Shown here: in pieces, positions 34,320 through 46,300 of the stretch
Numbering within the stretch: the first letter of the stretch is position 1
Layout: the number at the start of each line of letters is the position of its first letter
NCBI GenBank assembly: GCA_030144725.1
Contig: JASKMD010000017.1
Location: 7,677,722-7,741,721 of the forward strand
Direction of reading: 5' to 3'
DNA length: 64,000 nt
DNA from: Haematococcus lacustris
Taxonomy: Eukaryota > Chlorophyta > Chlorophyceae > Chlamydomonadales > Haematococcaceae
Made by a program: the position numbers and the translations under genes
Notes under the pieces: model-generated
Database searches by the model: none
Seen by the model: the letters and a program-made list of their open reading frames with translations, nothing else
What the model was told of the DNA's origin: nothing

Positions 34320-35730
34320 ATGCCCCATCAAGCTCTGTTCAGCCAGGCCAGCACAGGCAGGCGGCTAGGGGCTCTGTGTGCACCAGTGCGCTCAGCACGC
34401 TGCGTGTCTTCAGTTACAATCGCGCGGAGTAGCACACATAGCGCAGCGGATCCATCAAGCAGCTGGCCGACGCAGTGGGCGCCAAAGTTGGCAGCCGCAG
34501 CCTTGTCAGCAGTCCTGCTGCTGAGCGGTGCGCCGGGACAGGCAGCCACATTCACTGATGAAAAGATCACTGCCGCGGCGGCAGGTGCGTGTTTAATGAT
34601 TTCGATGGCCCAGCATAAAGAGCCAAGTCCACGTTCAGCATGCATGCTATGAAGCAGATCGTCACCTAGCTAGATAACCAGCCAGCCAACCATATGTCAT
34701 GCAGAGTACATGGAGCTGGACAGCAAGGGCAAGTTTGCATCAAAGGACGCATTCAAGGCACTGGATGAGTTCCGATTGAAATATAACTTGAAGCGCACCC
34801 CCGATGGGCGCTTGCAGCTGCGTAACTCCAAGGGGGAGTGGTTTCAGTGCAGGCTGGACATGGAGGTGCCAGGCACAATGCTCTTGCGTGCCAGCAACGG
34901 CGACGTTTATGGCCTCCAGACTGATGTTTTGTCACAGGTGTGAAATTCACCTGTTTAGCTGCTGGTCTTGCCTCTGTCGGCCTCGTGTGATCAACGCCAG
35001 AAATAGCATATTTGCTCAGTCACACATAACACAAGGAGCCTGCAAGCCTAGTGTTGTGCAGCTCTCCTTTACCCTCACCTTTACCATCACCAGCCAGCCA
35101 GCTACAGCTGCTTACGGCGCAACAGAATTAATATGGCAGAGTAGCTGAGCTTGTTGCCTACCTCCTGCCCGGCAGCTCCTGCCTGCCAAGCAGCTGTCAG
35201 CAGCAGCAGCAGCCACATTGACCTCACTGCCGCATCAATCGCTGGCACAGGGTGGAAGGCTGCCCTCTCCTTTGGCATGCGTTACCCTGCTGCTGGGCCT
35301 ATGTGTTGTGCTGTACGTTGTGCAGATTGACCTGACTGACGACTTGGTAGCCCTGATGGTGTTTGGCACTGGCGACTGGGAGGATCAGATTTCACCCATT
35401 GAGTACGAGGATGAGCAAGGCAAGGTGACCCCGCTTAACATGGAAGGCGGGGAGTTCCGCCAGGTGAGGTGCCCCCGCTGGCATCACCACAACCAGACTC
35501 TTTACATGCTCACCGTGCCGCCGACACCGTCCTGCTGCATGCGCTACTGCATGTCACAGCAACTCTCCTGTATTGCATGCGTGGAAGACCTTGCGCTTGG
35601 CCAACATGCAAGCAAATGGGATGAGTGGGTGCTGAGGAAGGACTGCTGCCGGCATTTGCAGGTGGTCGGGATCTTGAAGACGCTGATGGAGGGCGCTGAA
35701 CAAGCTCAGGATCAGGCCCCCGCTAGCTAG
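34320..35730 (+). CDS. putative thylakoid lumen protein, four exons (234 aa)
   Basis: Exons 34320-34584, 34705-34937, 35326-35463 and 35662-35730 join in phase with GTGCGT, GTGTGA and GTGAGG donors. The N-terminus is a bipartite targeting sequence: an Arg/Ser/Ala-rich stromal transit part, then a hydrophobic segment (AAAALSAVLLLSGAPGQAA) ending in a likely AxA cleavage site, with no twin arginine. The mature part is conserved in style: EYMELDSKGKFASKDAF, RLQLRNSKGEWFQCRLDMEV and IDLTDDLVALMVFGTGDWED. The layout reminds me of plant lumen proteins of the MPH2/TL16 type that help photosystem II under high light, but I cannot confirm that. A TGTAA near 36030 may be the poly(A) signal. Confidence 0.75.
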
Positions 35731-36821
35731 TGAATAGGGTTGCAGGGTTGGGCAGGTGCTGCAGTAGCTGGCACATCCCGATGAGGGCTGCCCTGGATGC
35801 TGCTCCTGTTGGTGAGAGCGGTGCACTGGCACCGGTGGTGCTTGGATGTAGTGCTGGGCAATGTGGTGTGCGTGCCAACCCCTCGCTTTGTGCATGAAGT
35901 TAAGCAAATGCACCTCCAGCAGCTGTTAATCCTTGCCAAACTTAGTGTGCGATGTGCATCATGTTGTCGATCATATTGTTTGTCACACTATTGGCCACGG
36001 CGCTGCTTATCTCGGGCAATCAGCCTCCATGTAATGGTAATGGGTGCTTTCGCAAAGGCCTGATGGTCGCGGTGCCGTTCACAAAAGGAGCTCACGTGCC
36101 ATTGATGCCAACAGTAGGATAGTGATACAAGCAATTGATGCCATCAATAGGTGCACTTCACCAAGCAGCGGAGTTCAAGGGGGGAGTTGATGCTGAGCCC
36201 CAAACCAGGCGATGTTGGATTCGGCGCTGATAGACTTTTGCAGCTGGTAAATTCAGCAGGTGGCGCTGTAATCTAGCCAGGGGAAGGCATGGGCGTGAAG
36301 GTGAACTGAGGCGACAAATGGAATAAGCTGAATGCAGACTAAAAAACCCTAACCCTAACCCCTACCTCTGCCCCTCTTAACCCAGGGGTGCACATCAGCC
36401 TAGCTGGGTCACTGTCCTAGGCTCACTTACTTGTATGGCTCGCCGCGCTATGCAGCTTATGTTTGGATGGCTATGCTTACAAGAGTGGAGCACTCCACCG
36501 CATAGACTTGACCCACACTCCATGTCAGCCCGGAGCAGTATGCCGTGACATCCATTCCTGCACTGTTCGCCCTCCCTTGCGTGGTCCAACCTGCTGCTGC
36601 TATACTACATCAGTAGAAACTCAACTGCCAGCCATGCGGGCAAAGCCACGCTTGCTGTGCGCACTCCTGCCCTGGCTCGCTCAATGCAGCTCAATGCAGC
36701 TCAACTGGCCCTGCTCCCAAATCTCCTACACCGGTCTATATGCCCTGGTGGCGCCCATGTCCTGACTCAGCACCTCATATGCGGACGCCTAGTTGGTGGC
36801 GGGCAGGGGCTGCTGCCACCT
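35731..36821. other. intergenic with repeat copy and telomere-like motif
   Basis: I see no supported exon. A TGTAA lies near 36030. The stretch 36321-36425 is a repeat related to 37255-37345 and contains CCCTAACCCTAACCCCTACC (36347-36366). Confidence 0.5.
36321..36425. repeat. dispersed repeat with inserted CCCTAA units
   Basis: GAATAAGCTGAATGCAGACT ... CTCTGCCCCTC ... CAGCCTAGCTGGGTC matches 37259-37340 (GAATAAGCTAAATGCAGACC...). The copy here has about 17 extra bases, AAAAAACCCTAACCCTAA, between the shared flanks. Confidence 0.75.
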
Positions 36822-39240
36822 TCAGGCCGAGGGGGCCACTTTGCCGCGTTGCCCGTCGCCCCCGGTGATGCCTGCTGCCCAGGGCACGCCCTCCAGCGTT
36901 CGCCTCAACATCTGCTGCAGGCCATGCAGGGCACCGCTAAGGGGCCTGGCCTTGTTTGACAGGCCTGACACCTTCTCAGCCACAGCAGCCTGCATGCAAG
37001 ACAGTGGGCAGCTGGGGGCTGAGACAGGGGCGGGGCACTGGCCTAGCACTGGGCAGGCTTGCGTGGGCTTGGGGCGGCTGTTGGCTCCAAGCTGCCTGGG
37101 CTGGGCTGCACCTCAGAGGCAGTGTGGTGTGCTGCTGTAGCTGCTCGTTTAACAAACACCCCTCCCCCACATGAGCCCTCACCCAGGCAGCACCACCACC
37201 CCCTGCCAGCTTGCTAGCTGGGCCACCTTTATCTTAGTTACCTTACAAAAACAAAGAGGAATAAGCTAAATGCAGACCCGCCCCTATCTCTGCCCCTCCT
37301 AGCCTAGGGGTGCTCAGCAGCCTAGCTGGGTCCCTGTACTTGGGCTGAACGCCTCCTCCCTCCCTTCCCTGACCCCCTGCCTGCCCCCCCCGCTCCCTCC
37401 GCTCCCCAGCCTGCTCCCTCCACCTGCCCTCAGCGCACCTGAGCCTGCGCTGCGTCCTGGTGGCTAGTGGCCAGCGCTGCCGAGGTGGCCGCACGCGCCT
37501 CCGCCTCACGCGCCACCACTGTGGCCCGCTGCACCCGCCCCTCAGCCTCAGCCACAACATGCTCAGCCGCCGCCTCCAGGCCCACCTGCACGCGGGCCAC
37601 GCCACCCTGACCCTGACCTGGCTGCTGCTGCGGAGGGTCTACGTGGCCCCTGTGACTCAGCAGCCGCTGCAGACAGGCAGGTGCGGCCTGATGCTGCACT
37701 GGGGACCTGGGTCGTGCTGCCTTGCCTAGGCTCAGCCCCACCATCGCCACCATGCAGCACAGCACCACCAGCCTGGCTCACCAGGGAGGGCAGCAGCAGC
37801 ACAGCCCAGGCAGTGGGAGCAGGACAGAGCCGACGAGGGTAGGCAGGCAAGCCACAGCACCAAACTCACGCCACAGCAAATCCCAATGGGCGCAGCCAGA
37901 CCTGCCCCTCACCACTCCCATTTCTGCCCTGTCCCTGCCCATACCCCCTGCTGCCCCTAGGCAGCTGGCCTGACGCAGTCCTGACGCTGCACCTGCATTG
38001 TGCCAGCCGCCGCTGCCGCCCTCTCCGCCGCCTCCGCTGCCTTGGCTGCTGCTGCCGCTGCTGCTGCGCTGTAGGCTGCTGCCCGCTGCGCTGCCTCGCT
38101 GGCCGCTGCTGCCGCCCTGAGGGCGAGCACAGTGCGCTGGCGGCAGCTGGACAGGCTGGGGTCAGTGGGCAGCTCATCCACGGCCTCCCAGGCAGCAGCT
38201 GCCGCCAGGCTACCGCTGGTGGAGGGGCCAGGGGGGGTGGGACCAGGGCTGAGCTTGAGCAGTGGGCTGCCTGGGCTGCTGGGCGCAGCCTTGTCCTGCA
38301 GAGCTAGGGGGGCAGGCTCCCAGCTGGCTGCGGTGGAGACAAGGGCAGGGGCTGGGGCAGATACAGGGGCAGGGGCAGAGGAAGGGGCAGAGGAAGGGGC
38401 AGGGCCAGGGGGCTCAGCGGGGGGTGGCTGCAGCTTGGGCATCAGCCAGGCTGGCACCACGCTGGCCAAGGGTCGCAGGGGAAGCTGTGCTGCGGCGCTG
38501 CTGTCGGCGGCTGTGGCTGGGCCTGAGTCAGCGGTGACGCTGGGGGCATCGGGGGGGCTGCTGCTGAGCTGCAAGGCTGCGGGCAAGGCAGGGTCGCCGT
38601 CCACTGCCTGGGGGGCTGTGAGCACTGCTGGCGGCTCAGGCTCCGCTGGGGCTGCCTGGCTGATGGCTGGCACTGCGGGCGCAGTGGCTGTGGCGGCATC
38701 AGAGCTGGCCCCAGGACTCTCTGAGGGCGCTGCCTCCTGCACTGCACTGACCGCGGCAGGGGCGTCTGGGGCTGCGTCTTCTGCAGCTACCTGAGGGGTG
38801 CTGGGACTGCTGCTGGCGGGCTCAACGTCGGGACTGCTAGCGAGCTTAGCTGGGGAGGGGTACAGCGCAGCCTCCTGCACGCTGCCCTGGGCCTTGTCAG
38901 ACTGGGAGGGTGCCGGCTGCGTGCTGGCGGCCACAGTGGCTGCGGCTAGGTCTGCCAGCACAGCCTCCTGCCCTCCACCCCCCGCTGAGCTGGGCTGTGC
39001 CAGGGCCTCGACCAGCGATGCTGTCTGGCTAGCCGCCGGCTTCACTGAGCTCGTGCGCTGCACTGTGCTGCCTGCCTGCAGGCTAGCCTGCACTGTCTGC
39101 TGTGCTGCACTGGGCCTGCTGCTGGCCTGCAGTGTGGGGCGCAGCGCCCTCATGATCTGCCAGGTCACGCCACTCAGCGCAAGGATGAGGGCGGCCAGGA
39201 ACCAGGAGCCTGCAGCAGCGCCCGGCACACCCACCCACTG
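36822..39240 (-). CDS. Ala/Pro/Ser-rich protein with one membrane span and coiled coil (5' exons unresolved)
   Basis: Exons (complement) 37993-39240, 37439-37693 and 36822-36989 join in phase 0. The first given exon starts after a CTACAG acceptor and encodes a hydrophobic span (SWFLAALILALSGVTWQI). About 350 residues of very Ala/Pro/Ser-rich low-complexity sequence follow, then an alanine-rich helix (AASEAAQRAAAYSAAAAAAA). The second exon continues the helix (GLEAAAEHVVAEAEGRVQRA). The last exon ends in a conserved-looking segment: AAVAEKVSGLSNKARPL, GALHGLQQMLRRTLEGVPW and a glycine-rich tail. A short lumenal or exposed N-terminus, single span and long coiled coil suggest a membrane-anchored tether. 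Family and organelle are unknown. An N-terminal exon should lie within 39241-39990 but I could not fix it. Confidence 0.6.
37255..37345. repeat. dispersed repeat, second copy
   Basis: This is the counterpart of 36321-36425 without the telomere-like insertion. It lies in an intron of the Ala-rich gene. Confidence 0.7.
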
Positions 39241-40388
39241 TAGGTCACAGGCGGGAGAGCCACAGAGCCAGGGCACTCCCAAGGTCAGGGCAGGGCTAGG
39301 TAGCAGTCGTAAGGTTGGGGTAGCAGGCCGGCCTCATCCCAGCCAGACCACCCCTCATACAGAGTTGACAAACTACCCAACTGCAGACCAGCGCCACCTC
39401 CTCAAGCAAAAAACCAGCTTGGGAGGCTCCAGATCTGGCGATGACAGCAGGCTGCTGGCTAATGCAGCATGTGTCCTGCTGCCTGCAGGCTGGCTACCCA
39501 CCCGATCTGAGGCTGGACGGCGCCTCCCCTGCCGCCACCTGCCCATTCCAGTCTTCAGGCGCACTGTTTGCCCCCCAGCCACTGCTTAGTCCAGAGGGTT
39601 TTTTACTGCTTCCTGTTGAGCTGGTCAGAGGACGACCTGCTGTGCTGGCATCAGCTGCAAGGTCACGGAACACGCACGAACACGTCAGCACCTCTTCGAA
39701 GCAGCTTATGCCAGAGATGACTGTCGCACCCACACGACACAACAATCTCGCGGCCCGGAGTCAGCGAGGGCCCGTTAGGTGCGCTATCACTCCCCGCAGC
39801 CCGAGACTCCTGATGCTGCCTGATGTGCTGTCGTGGTCCAGTCTGGCGAGGTAGTGAGGGCCAGCCGGGGTTACGGTGATGCTGACTTGCATTCCAGTGT
39901 TTTCCACGAGATGGCGTGTGCATCGCAATTGCTGACGCCGGCTTGCGAAGCGCAGCAGCCCTACGGGGGTGTGACGCTTAACTTGTCCACCCAAGACAGC
40001 TTTGACCCCAGGAAACGTGTCGAACTAAGTCCTAACTGAGCATCTCCGAACAGCGCTGGCCTCCGGACTCCAACCGACGTACACTGGAGCTAGCCGTTCA
40101 CCCCGCCTCCTGCTGATCCCTGCATTGCAGGCCATTGCTTAACATGCACATGCAGCTAATCAGTGACTGCTACTAGTGCTAGCTTCAATTTGATGGATTA
40201 CAACTCGTGGGCAACAGGCAAGAGGGCGAGCCTTGAATTCAACTGTTTATGGCGCCTGGTGGCCATGTTTGCTGCTCTCCTAAGTTCCCTGAACTATGTG
40301 TAGACACCTTGTAAGTTCTCCATGAATTCTTCCATGAATTCTACCTAGTCCGCGTACCGTCACTAAGGTCCGCGGCGGGTGCAAGCTG
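39241..40388. other. probable 5' exons of the Ala-rich gene and VPS33 promoter
   Basis: Open minus-strand segments at about 39500-39745 (a disordered stretch) and 39790-39900 (starting MQVSITVTPAGPHYLARLDH) are candidates for the missing first exons of the downstream minus-strand gene, but no donor/acceptor phase fits convincingly. 40000-40388 should hold the divergent promoter of VPS33. Confidence 0.35.
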
Positions 40389-43300
40389 ATGTCGCGCGGT
40401 AACAGGGTGCAGCTGCCGACACTCGACACCGGACCCGTCCCGCTCATCGCGCTGAGGGAGCAGGCACGCAGCGCGCTGATCGATGCCATCGACTCGGTAA
40501 TGCGCTGTAGGCGCGCGTGTTAAATGCAAGCACGGGGTATGGCCATAACCGCTAGCCATGATGAGCTCTGACCTGCCTCTCCAGCGACGAGGAGGTCGCA
40601 AGGCTTTGTTCATCGATGTCCCAGTCAGCAACTGCCTTAGCTGCCTGGACACGCGGCTCACTGAGCTGCTGACAGAACACGGCGTGGCCAGGCAGGTGAT
40701 GGCACACCAGGCCACCACCAGTGAAACAGCGCCCATCCCCCCTCCACAGCCCAGCACCACACAGCCCCAGCCTCTTCTCGTCCCCTGACAAGCTGCTACT
40801 CCTAAGGCCTGGGGCCTGCACTGCACTGCTGCTGGCCCCCCTCAAACATGCGCACCTCCTTCCCTATGCGGTCCCCAAGCCAGGGTGCAGGCAGGCAGGG
40901 GAGGCTGGGGTGGGGTGGCATATGCGTCCTCCAGCTCCAGGGCAGCGCCCCCACCCTCATGCAGGCACCATGCAGGCACCATGCACCCCTCGTCATACAA
41001 TGCCGACCATACAATCCCGACAGTGCTACCTGCTGCCCCTTGTGCCTCACTAGGGCCTCCATTTGAGCCGGACCAGTAGTGGCCACTAGCAGCCACTAGG
41101 GGGAATATTAATGGGCAATGGTAGCCCGACTCAAATGGTGTAAATGGGCTGTGGGGAGTATACCCAATGCACATAGACATGGTGCACGAGTGCCTACCAC
41201 CTACACTATTGCCTGACCCCTGAGGGCTGTTGTGAAGAGTTGGCATGAAAAACATGCACTAATGTAAGCTGATGACAGCTCAACAAAGGGGGGCACATAC
41301 ACTACTGTGCCTCAGCAGGCTGCTGCTGCTGCTGCTGCTGCTGCTGGGCCTTGGGTGGCTTGTCTCGCAACCGCTTGTAGCCCAGGCCAGGGTACTCCTT
41401 GCCCGTAGCTGTTAGCTTCCCCTGCTCTGGCCAGTAGCACAGCTCCAGCGGGCGCCACCTGCTCTCCCCAATGCGCTACATGTTCAGCGCTGCATTGCAG
41501 TCCCTGTCCAGCCACCTGCCTGGCTGTGGTGCTGGCTTGGCTTTGGCAGCCTTGGTGGGCTGGGTGGGCTCAGCTCCCTGCTCAGCCTTGGTGCGCTTGC
41601 TGCGCTTGGCTGGCGGGGGAGTGCTGGGCCCTGGCTCTGAGGCTGCTGGCTGTGTGCCTGCCTGGCTGCTGCATGGGGCCTGTGGGGGCTTGCGTGGGGC
41701 CACTACCGGGCACCACATCATGCCCCGCCCAGGCGGGTCACGCTGCTGGCTCCAGGCTGGGCGCAGCAGGCGCTATTCCACCTGCCCTGCTGGGGGCTTT
41801 CAGCCTGCACGCCTGGTGGGCTGCTCATGGTCCAGCTGCTCCTCACACGGCTGCTGGCCATTCACTGCTGAGCTGACCCGTGTGGTGCGGTGCTCATCCA
41901 CAAGCACCACCCTGCCCCGCCGCTGGCCTGCGCCCCTGGGCCTGCACACCACCTTGCAGCAGGCCCGCAACACCGCATCAGCCCCCCACCCCCCCCAGTG
42001 CCAATGTGTCATTGTCAATGTCGCGTCATTGTCGCCAGGGCGGCAGTCTGCCTGGAACAGTATGAGTAGAGCAGCAGGGCTACCCGCAGCCCCTTGCACC
42101 TTTACCCCCCTTCCCCCCTCCCCCCCCTTCCCCCCCCCTCCCTCCCCCCTCTCCCCTCAGGCTTGCCTACCTGGAGGACCGGGCCCTAGACGACCCCGTG
42201 TACAACCCCGTGGCTGCGGACAACCGGCTGGTGGACCTGCGCAGCGTGCTGTTCATTGTGCGGGCCAGCCTGCAGAATGCTCAGCGGGTGGCGGCTATGG
42301 TGCGGGGGGCGCGCACACGGTGGGTGGGCGGGGGCAGCAGGCAGCGGCTGGGCCAGGGGCAGGGGCAGGGGCAGGGGCAGCCCGTGCCCCATTCTGGTGC
42401 TGCGTCTTCGTTACCTTGTGCCGCACCTGCCTCCTCTTTTGGTTTGGTGTGATGGCGTGATGTGTGGTGAGACCTGCAGGGCAGCAGCAGGGGCAGGGGC
42501 AGGCACCGGGGGGGCCGGGCGTGGCGCTGCAGCGCAGGACTTCTCCGTCTTCTTCGTGCCGCGAACCACTGTAGCGTGTGAGAGGGTGCTGGAGGAGGAG
42601 GTGCGGGGCGGCATGCGGGGGGAGGAGGGAGGGGGCCAAGGGGAGGTGAAGAGGGGGAAAGAGTGGAGTGCGACATGCAGATCGCTGTCGTGAGCTGTGT
42701 GCAGCTGGAGTCAAGTCAGGAGGCCGTCAGTGCTGGTCAGCATGCCTTGCCTGCCCAGCCTGCTGCCAGGGCGCTGAGGCCACCGCCCTGCCGCCAGCGC
42801 AGGGGGTGGCGGGGGATGTGGTGGTGGGGGAGCTGGGCGCCCTAGAGGTGCTGGCCCTGGAGGACGACGTGCTGTCCCTGGAGCTGGACTCAGCCTTCAA
42901 GGTCAGCGCCATGAGGACAGTTGATGCGCCCGCCGCCTGCATGCCTGCCTCAACACTGCCTAGCAGCCACTAGCAGACCCCTGACCCCTGACCCCTGACC
43001 CCTGACCCCTGACCCCTGACCCCTGACCCCTGACCCCTGACCCCTGACCCCTGACCCCTGACCCCTGACCCCTGACCCCTGACCCCTGACCCCTGACCCC
43101 TGACCCCTGACCCCTGACCCCTGACCCACCTGTTGGCCCGCCAGGAGTGTGTGGTGGACGGCGACAGCACCAGCCTCTTCTACACCGCCAGGGCGCTGCT
43201 CAGGCTGCAGGCAATGTTCGGCACCATCCCCCGCCTGCAGGTGAGGGGGGCAGGGGGCAGGCAGCAGGGGGCAGGGGGCTGGGAAGGCAGGGGACAGGAG

Positions 43301-46300
43301 CTCCAGCACCAGGGATGGGTGGCCTTGAGGCCGTCAACTGCCCGCCGCTGCCCCCGCTGCTGACGCCGCCGCTCCTGTTGCCGCTGGCCCCAGGGCAAGG
43401 GGCCGGCTGCGCTAGCGGTGCGTGACATGGCGGCGCGCATGCGGCGTGAAAACCCCGAGCTGCTGGCCGCTGCCGCGGGCGCCGTGCCGCTGATCAGCCG
43501 CGCCGTGCTGCTGGACCGCGAGGTGGACCTGGTGACGGCGGTGATGAGCCAGATCACGCTGGAGGGGCTGGTGGACGAGGTGACGGGCATACGGGGCGGC
43601 GCTGTGCCCTGGGCGCCTAGAGGTGGGCAGGCCCCCCACCCCCCACCCCTCACGCTGCTGACTATGTACCGCCATGGGTGGGAAGGGGAGAAAGGGGTAG
43701 GGGGGGAGGAAGAGGGGATCAGCTTGACCAGCCCCCCCTCCCCCCCTCCCCTTCACCCACTCCTGCCCGCCATGAGGTCTGGCCCAGTGGCGCCCTGTGG
43801 CCCAGTGGCCTCCTGCCCTGCACCGCTGCTCTGCCCCCCTGCTGCCCAGCTGCCACCTGGCCGGCTGCAGACAAGAAGGCGGCGGAGGCAGCGGGCGTGG
43901 CGCAGCCCGGCACCGCCCTCCCCAGTGGGGCCCCCGGGGGGGGCGGGGCGGGGGGCGGCAGCACACTGCTCAACAGCACGGACCCCTTCTACCGGGAGTT
44001 CAGGGACCTGCCCTACCACCTGGCCATCAGCAGGTCAGGCGTCATCCAGGTCTGCAGCCCACTGCACAGCACTGCACTGCACACCTGCCCCCTGGACTGC
44101 CCCCTGTGCCGCCCCCTGGACTGCCCCTGCCCTGCCCCTGCCCTGCCCACCTGGTGCCTGGCCGGCCCTGGGCTGGGGGGTGACTGGAGGGCCCTGCCTT
44201 GCTTCCTGCCAGCTGCCAGCGCTCACCAGCTTCCTGCCAGCTGCCGCCCCCTCTGGCCTGCTGCTGGCTGCGTGTGTGTCAGGCTGCAGGCAGCGGCGCG
44301 TGAGGCCAGGAGGGAGTACGAGGCGCTCAACTCAAAGGACCTGTCGCAGCTGAGGTCCTTTGTCAAGGTGACCACCCCCAACCCCCTCGGACCAGCCCCT
44401 CCCCCCTCATGCCCCACCCCCCTCCCTCGCCTCCCCCCGGGCGCATGATGCCCAAGGCCCCCCCTTACCCCCCCCTGCCCACAGCTTGGGTTCCCCCCCC
44501 GGCCAGGCTGCTCCCTGCCCCCCCTCCCCCCTGGGCCGTGCAGGGCCTGCCCAAGCTGCTGCTGCTGGACCGCTTGTCAGACGTGGCGCAGCCGTGCGCT
44601 GAGCGGGTGCGGCAGCAGCTGTTCCACGACCGCCTGAAGCACGAGCTGGACGCCGTGGAGGGGGTGGAGCTGGAGGCGGGCCTGGCCTTTGTGCAGGTCA
44701 GCAGGCAGGCAGGCAGGAGGGGGGGGGGCAGCAGGCAGGCAGGAGGGGGGCTGAAGGCTGACTGCTGTGGCCTGGGCTGGGCACCATGCTGGTCTGACTC
44801 CCCCCCCCCTACTGCTGCCCCGCTCCCGGGCAACCAGCTGCCCCCCCCCCTCTAGGGCCACCGCTTGCTGGCAGCCCATGAAGGTGGGTGGTGGCCCAGG
44901 TCTTGACCCCCCTACCCTTCACTTCCTCCCTCGGCCCCCCGAGCACCCCTGCCCCCTCCCCCAGCCCCCCCTGCCCCCTGTCCCCCCTTGCCCTGGCAGG
45001 AGATGATGTTCCGCGGCAGCGAGCTGCTTGAGGTGCTGCGGCTGCTGGTGCTGCTGAACGAGACGCACCACGGCCTGCCCCGCAAGGCCCTGGACGCGCT
45101 GCGGCCTGAGCTTCTGGCGGTGTATGGGGGCGGACACGCGCTCACCCTGGCAGCGCTGGAGAAGGCCGGCTTCCTGCGCCCCGCAGCGCCCGGCAAGCCG
45201 CCCTTTGCTGTCGTGCGCAAGGCCCTGCGCCTGGTGCCGCCGGAGGGGGAGGGGGGGGCGCAGTCAGCAGGGGGGGGGCAGCAGCAGGCCGGCAGTGAGG
45301 CCCAACCCAATGACATCTCACACATATACAAGGTGGGCCGTGTGGGAGTGGGGGGTGGGGTCCTAGCGTGACAGCAGCAGTAGAGCATTGCTGGGGGGAG
45401 GTGAGCAAGGTGGGGGAGGAGGGGGGTGTGAGGAGGGCGGGGCTGGAGGGGGGCCGGGAGTCCCCCTGGCTGGGTATGTCAAGAGGGCAGCAGGGCATGA
45501 GGGTGAGCAGCAGGGGGAGGCCGGGGGGGCAGGGTGGCAGCGGCCTTGGCCCTATCCTGTGCAGCCGCCTGAGGCCTGCTGTGTGCCCCGGCCTGTGCTG
45601 CGCTGCTGGTGTCAGGGCTACGCGCCGCTGAGCATCCGGCTGGTGGAGCAGGCGGTGCTGCAGGGCGGGTGGGGGCCGGTGGCGGAGGCGCTGGCAGTGC
45701 TGCCGGGGCCCGCCTTTGACGTGGTGCAGGTGAGTGAGGGGGGCAGGTGAGAGGGGGGAGGGGGGGGGGGGATGGAGGAGGTGCAGGCGCGGCCCCCCAT
45801 GCGCCCCCGCTGGCTTTCCCTCTCTTGCCAGCAGGTGAAGGTGAGGGGGGGGGCAGGTAAGGGGGCAGGGGGCGAGCTCTCTAGCCAGCAGCTCCTCGCC
45901 CCCCCTGCCTGCCCACCCCCCTGTCCTCCTCTGACCCTCCCCCTGCAGCCTGACAGCAGCAAAGCACAACAGGCATGCAGCTATGACAGGCCACCCTGCC
46001 CCTGCCCCTGCCCCTGCCCCTGCCCCTGCCCCTGCCCCTGCCCCTGCCCCTGCCCCTGCCCCTGCCCCTGCCCCTGCCCCTGCCCCTGCCCCTGCCCCTG
46101 CCCCGTCACCTCAGCCTGGCCTGGCTGCAGGAGGTGGATTCTGAGGGGCGGCCAGTGGAGCGCGCAGCGCAGCCCTCCGGCCCCGCACCCGGCACCCCCA
46201 CCCCCCCGCCCCCCACAGCAGCCAGCAGCAGCCGCGGTCAGGCGGCCCCCAGCAGAGCAGCGGGTGCAGGGCGGGGGGGCGGGGACGCCAGCGGCTCGCA

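Larger units (their letters stand above)
40692..42160 (+). other. VPS33 intron 2: 1.47-kb GC-AG intron
   Basis: Homology and phase require exon 2 to end GGCCAG and exon 3 to begin GCTTGCC (GVA-R-LAYL). The intron therefore starts GCAGGT and ends CTCAG. Using the nearby GTGATG instead puts exon 3 out of frame. It is several times longer than the other introns of the gene and holds the Fanzor-like fragment on the opposite strand. Confidence 0.75.

Noticed and set aside
38132..38794. Plus-strand 220-codon open frame opposite the Ala-rich gene
   Set aside because: It is a shadow of the GC-rich, codon-biased minus-strand exon; its composition is purely Gly/Ala/Ser and it has no start context or splice logic.
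42970..43309. Minus-strand frames coding for RGQGSGV repeats
   Set aside because: They are translations of the 7-bp intronic tandem repeat antisense to VPS33.
44854..44881. Possible extra VPS33 exon (GHRLLAAHE) between exons 10 and 11
   Set aside because: It has an acceptor and a donor but its 28-base length would break the reading frame; exons 10 and 11 join in phase without it and match the family.
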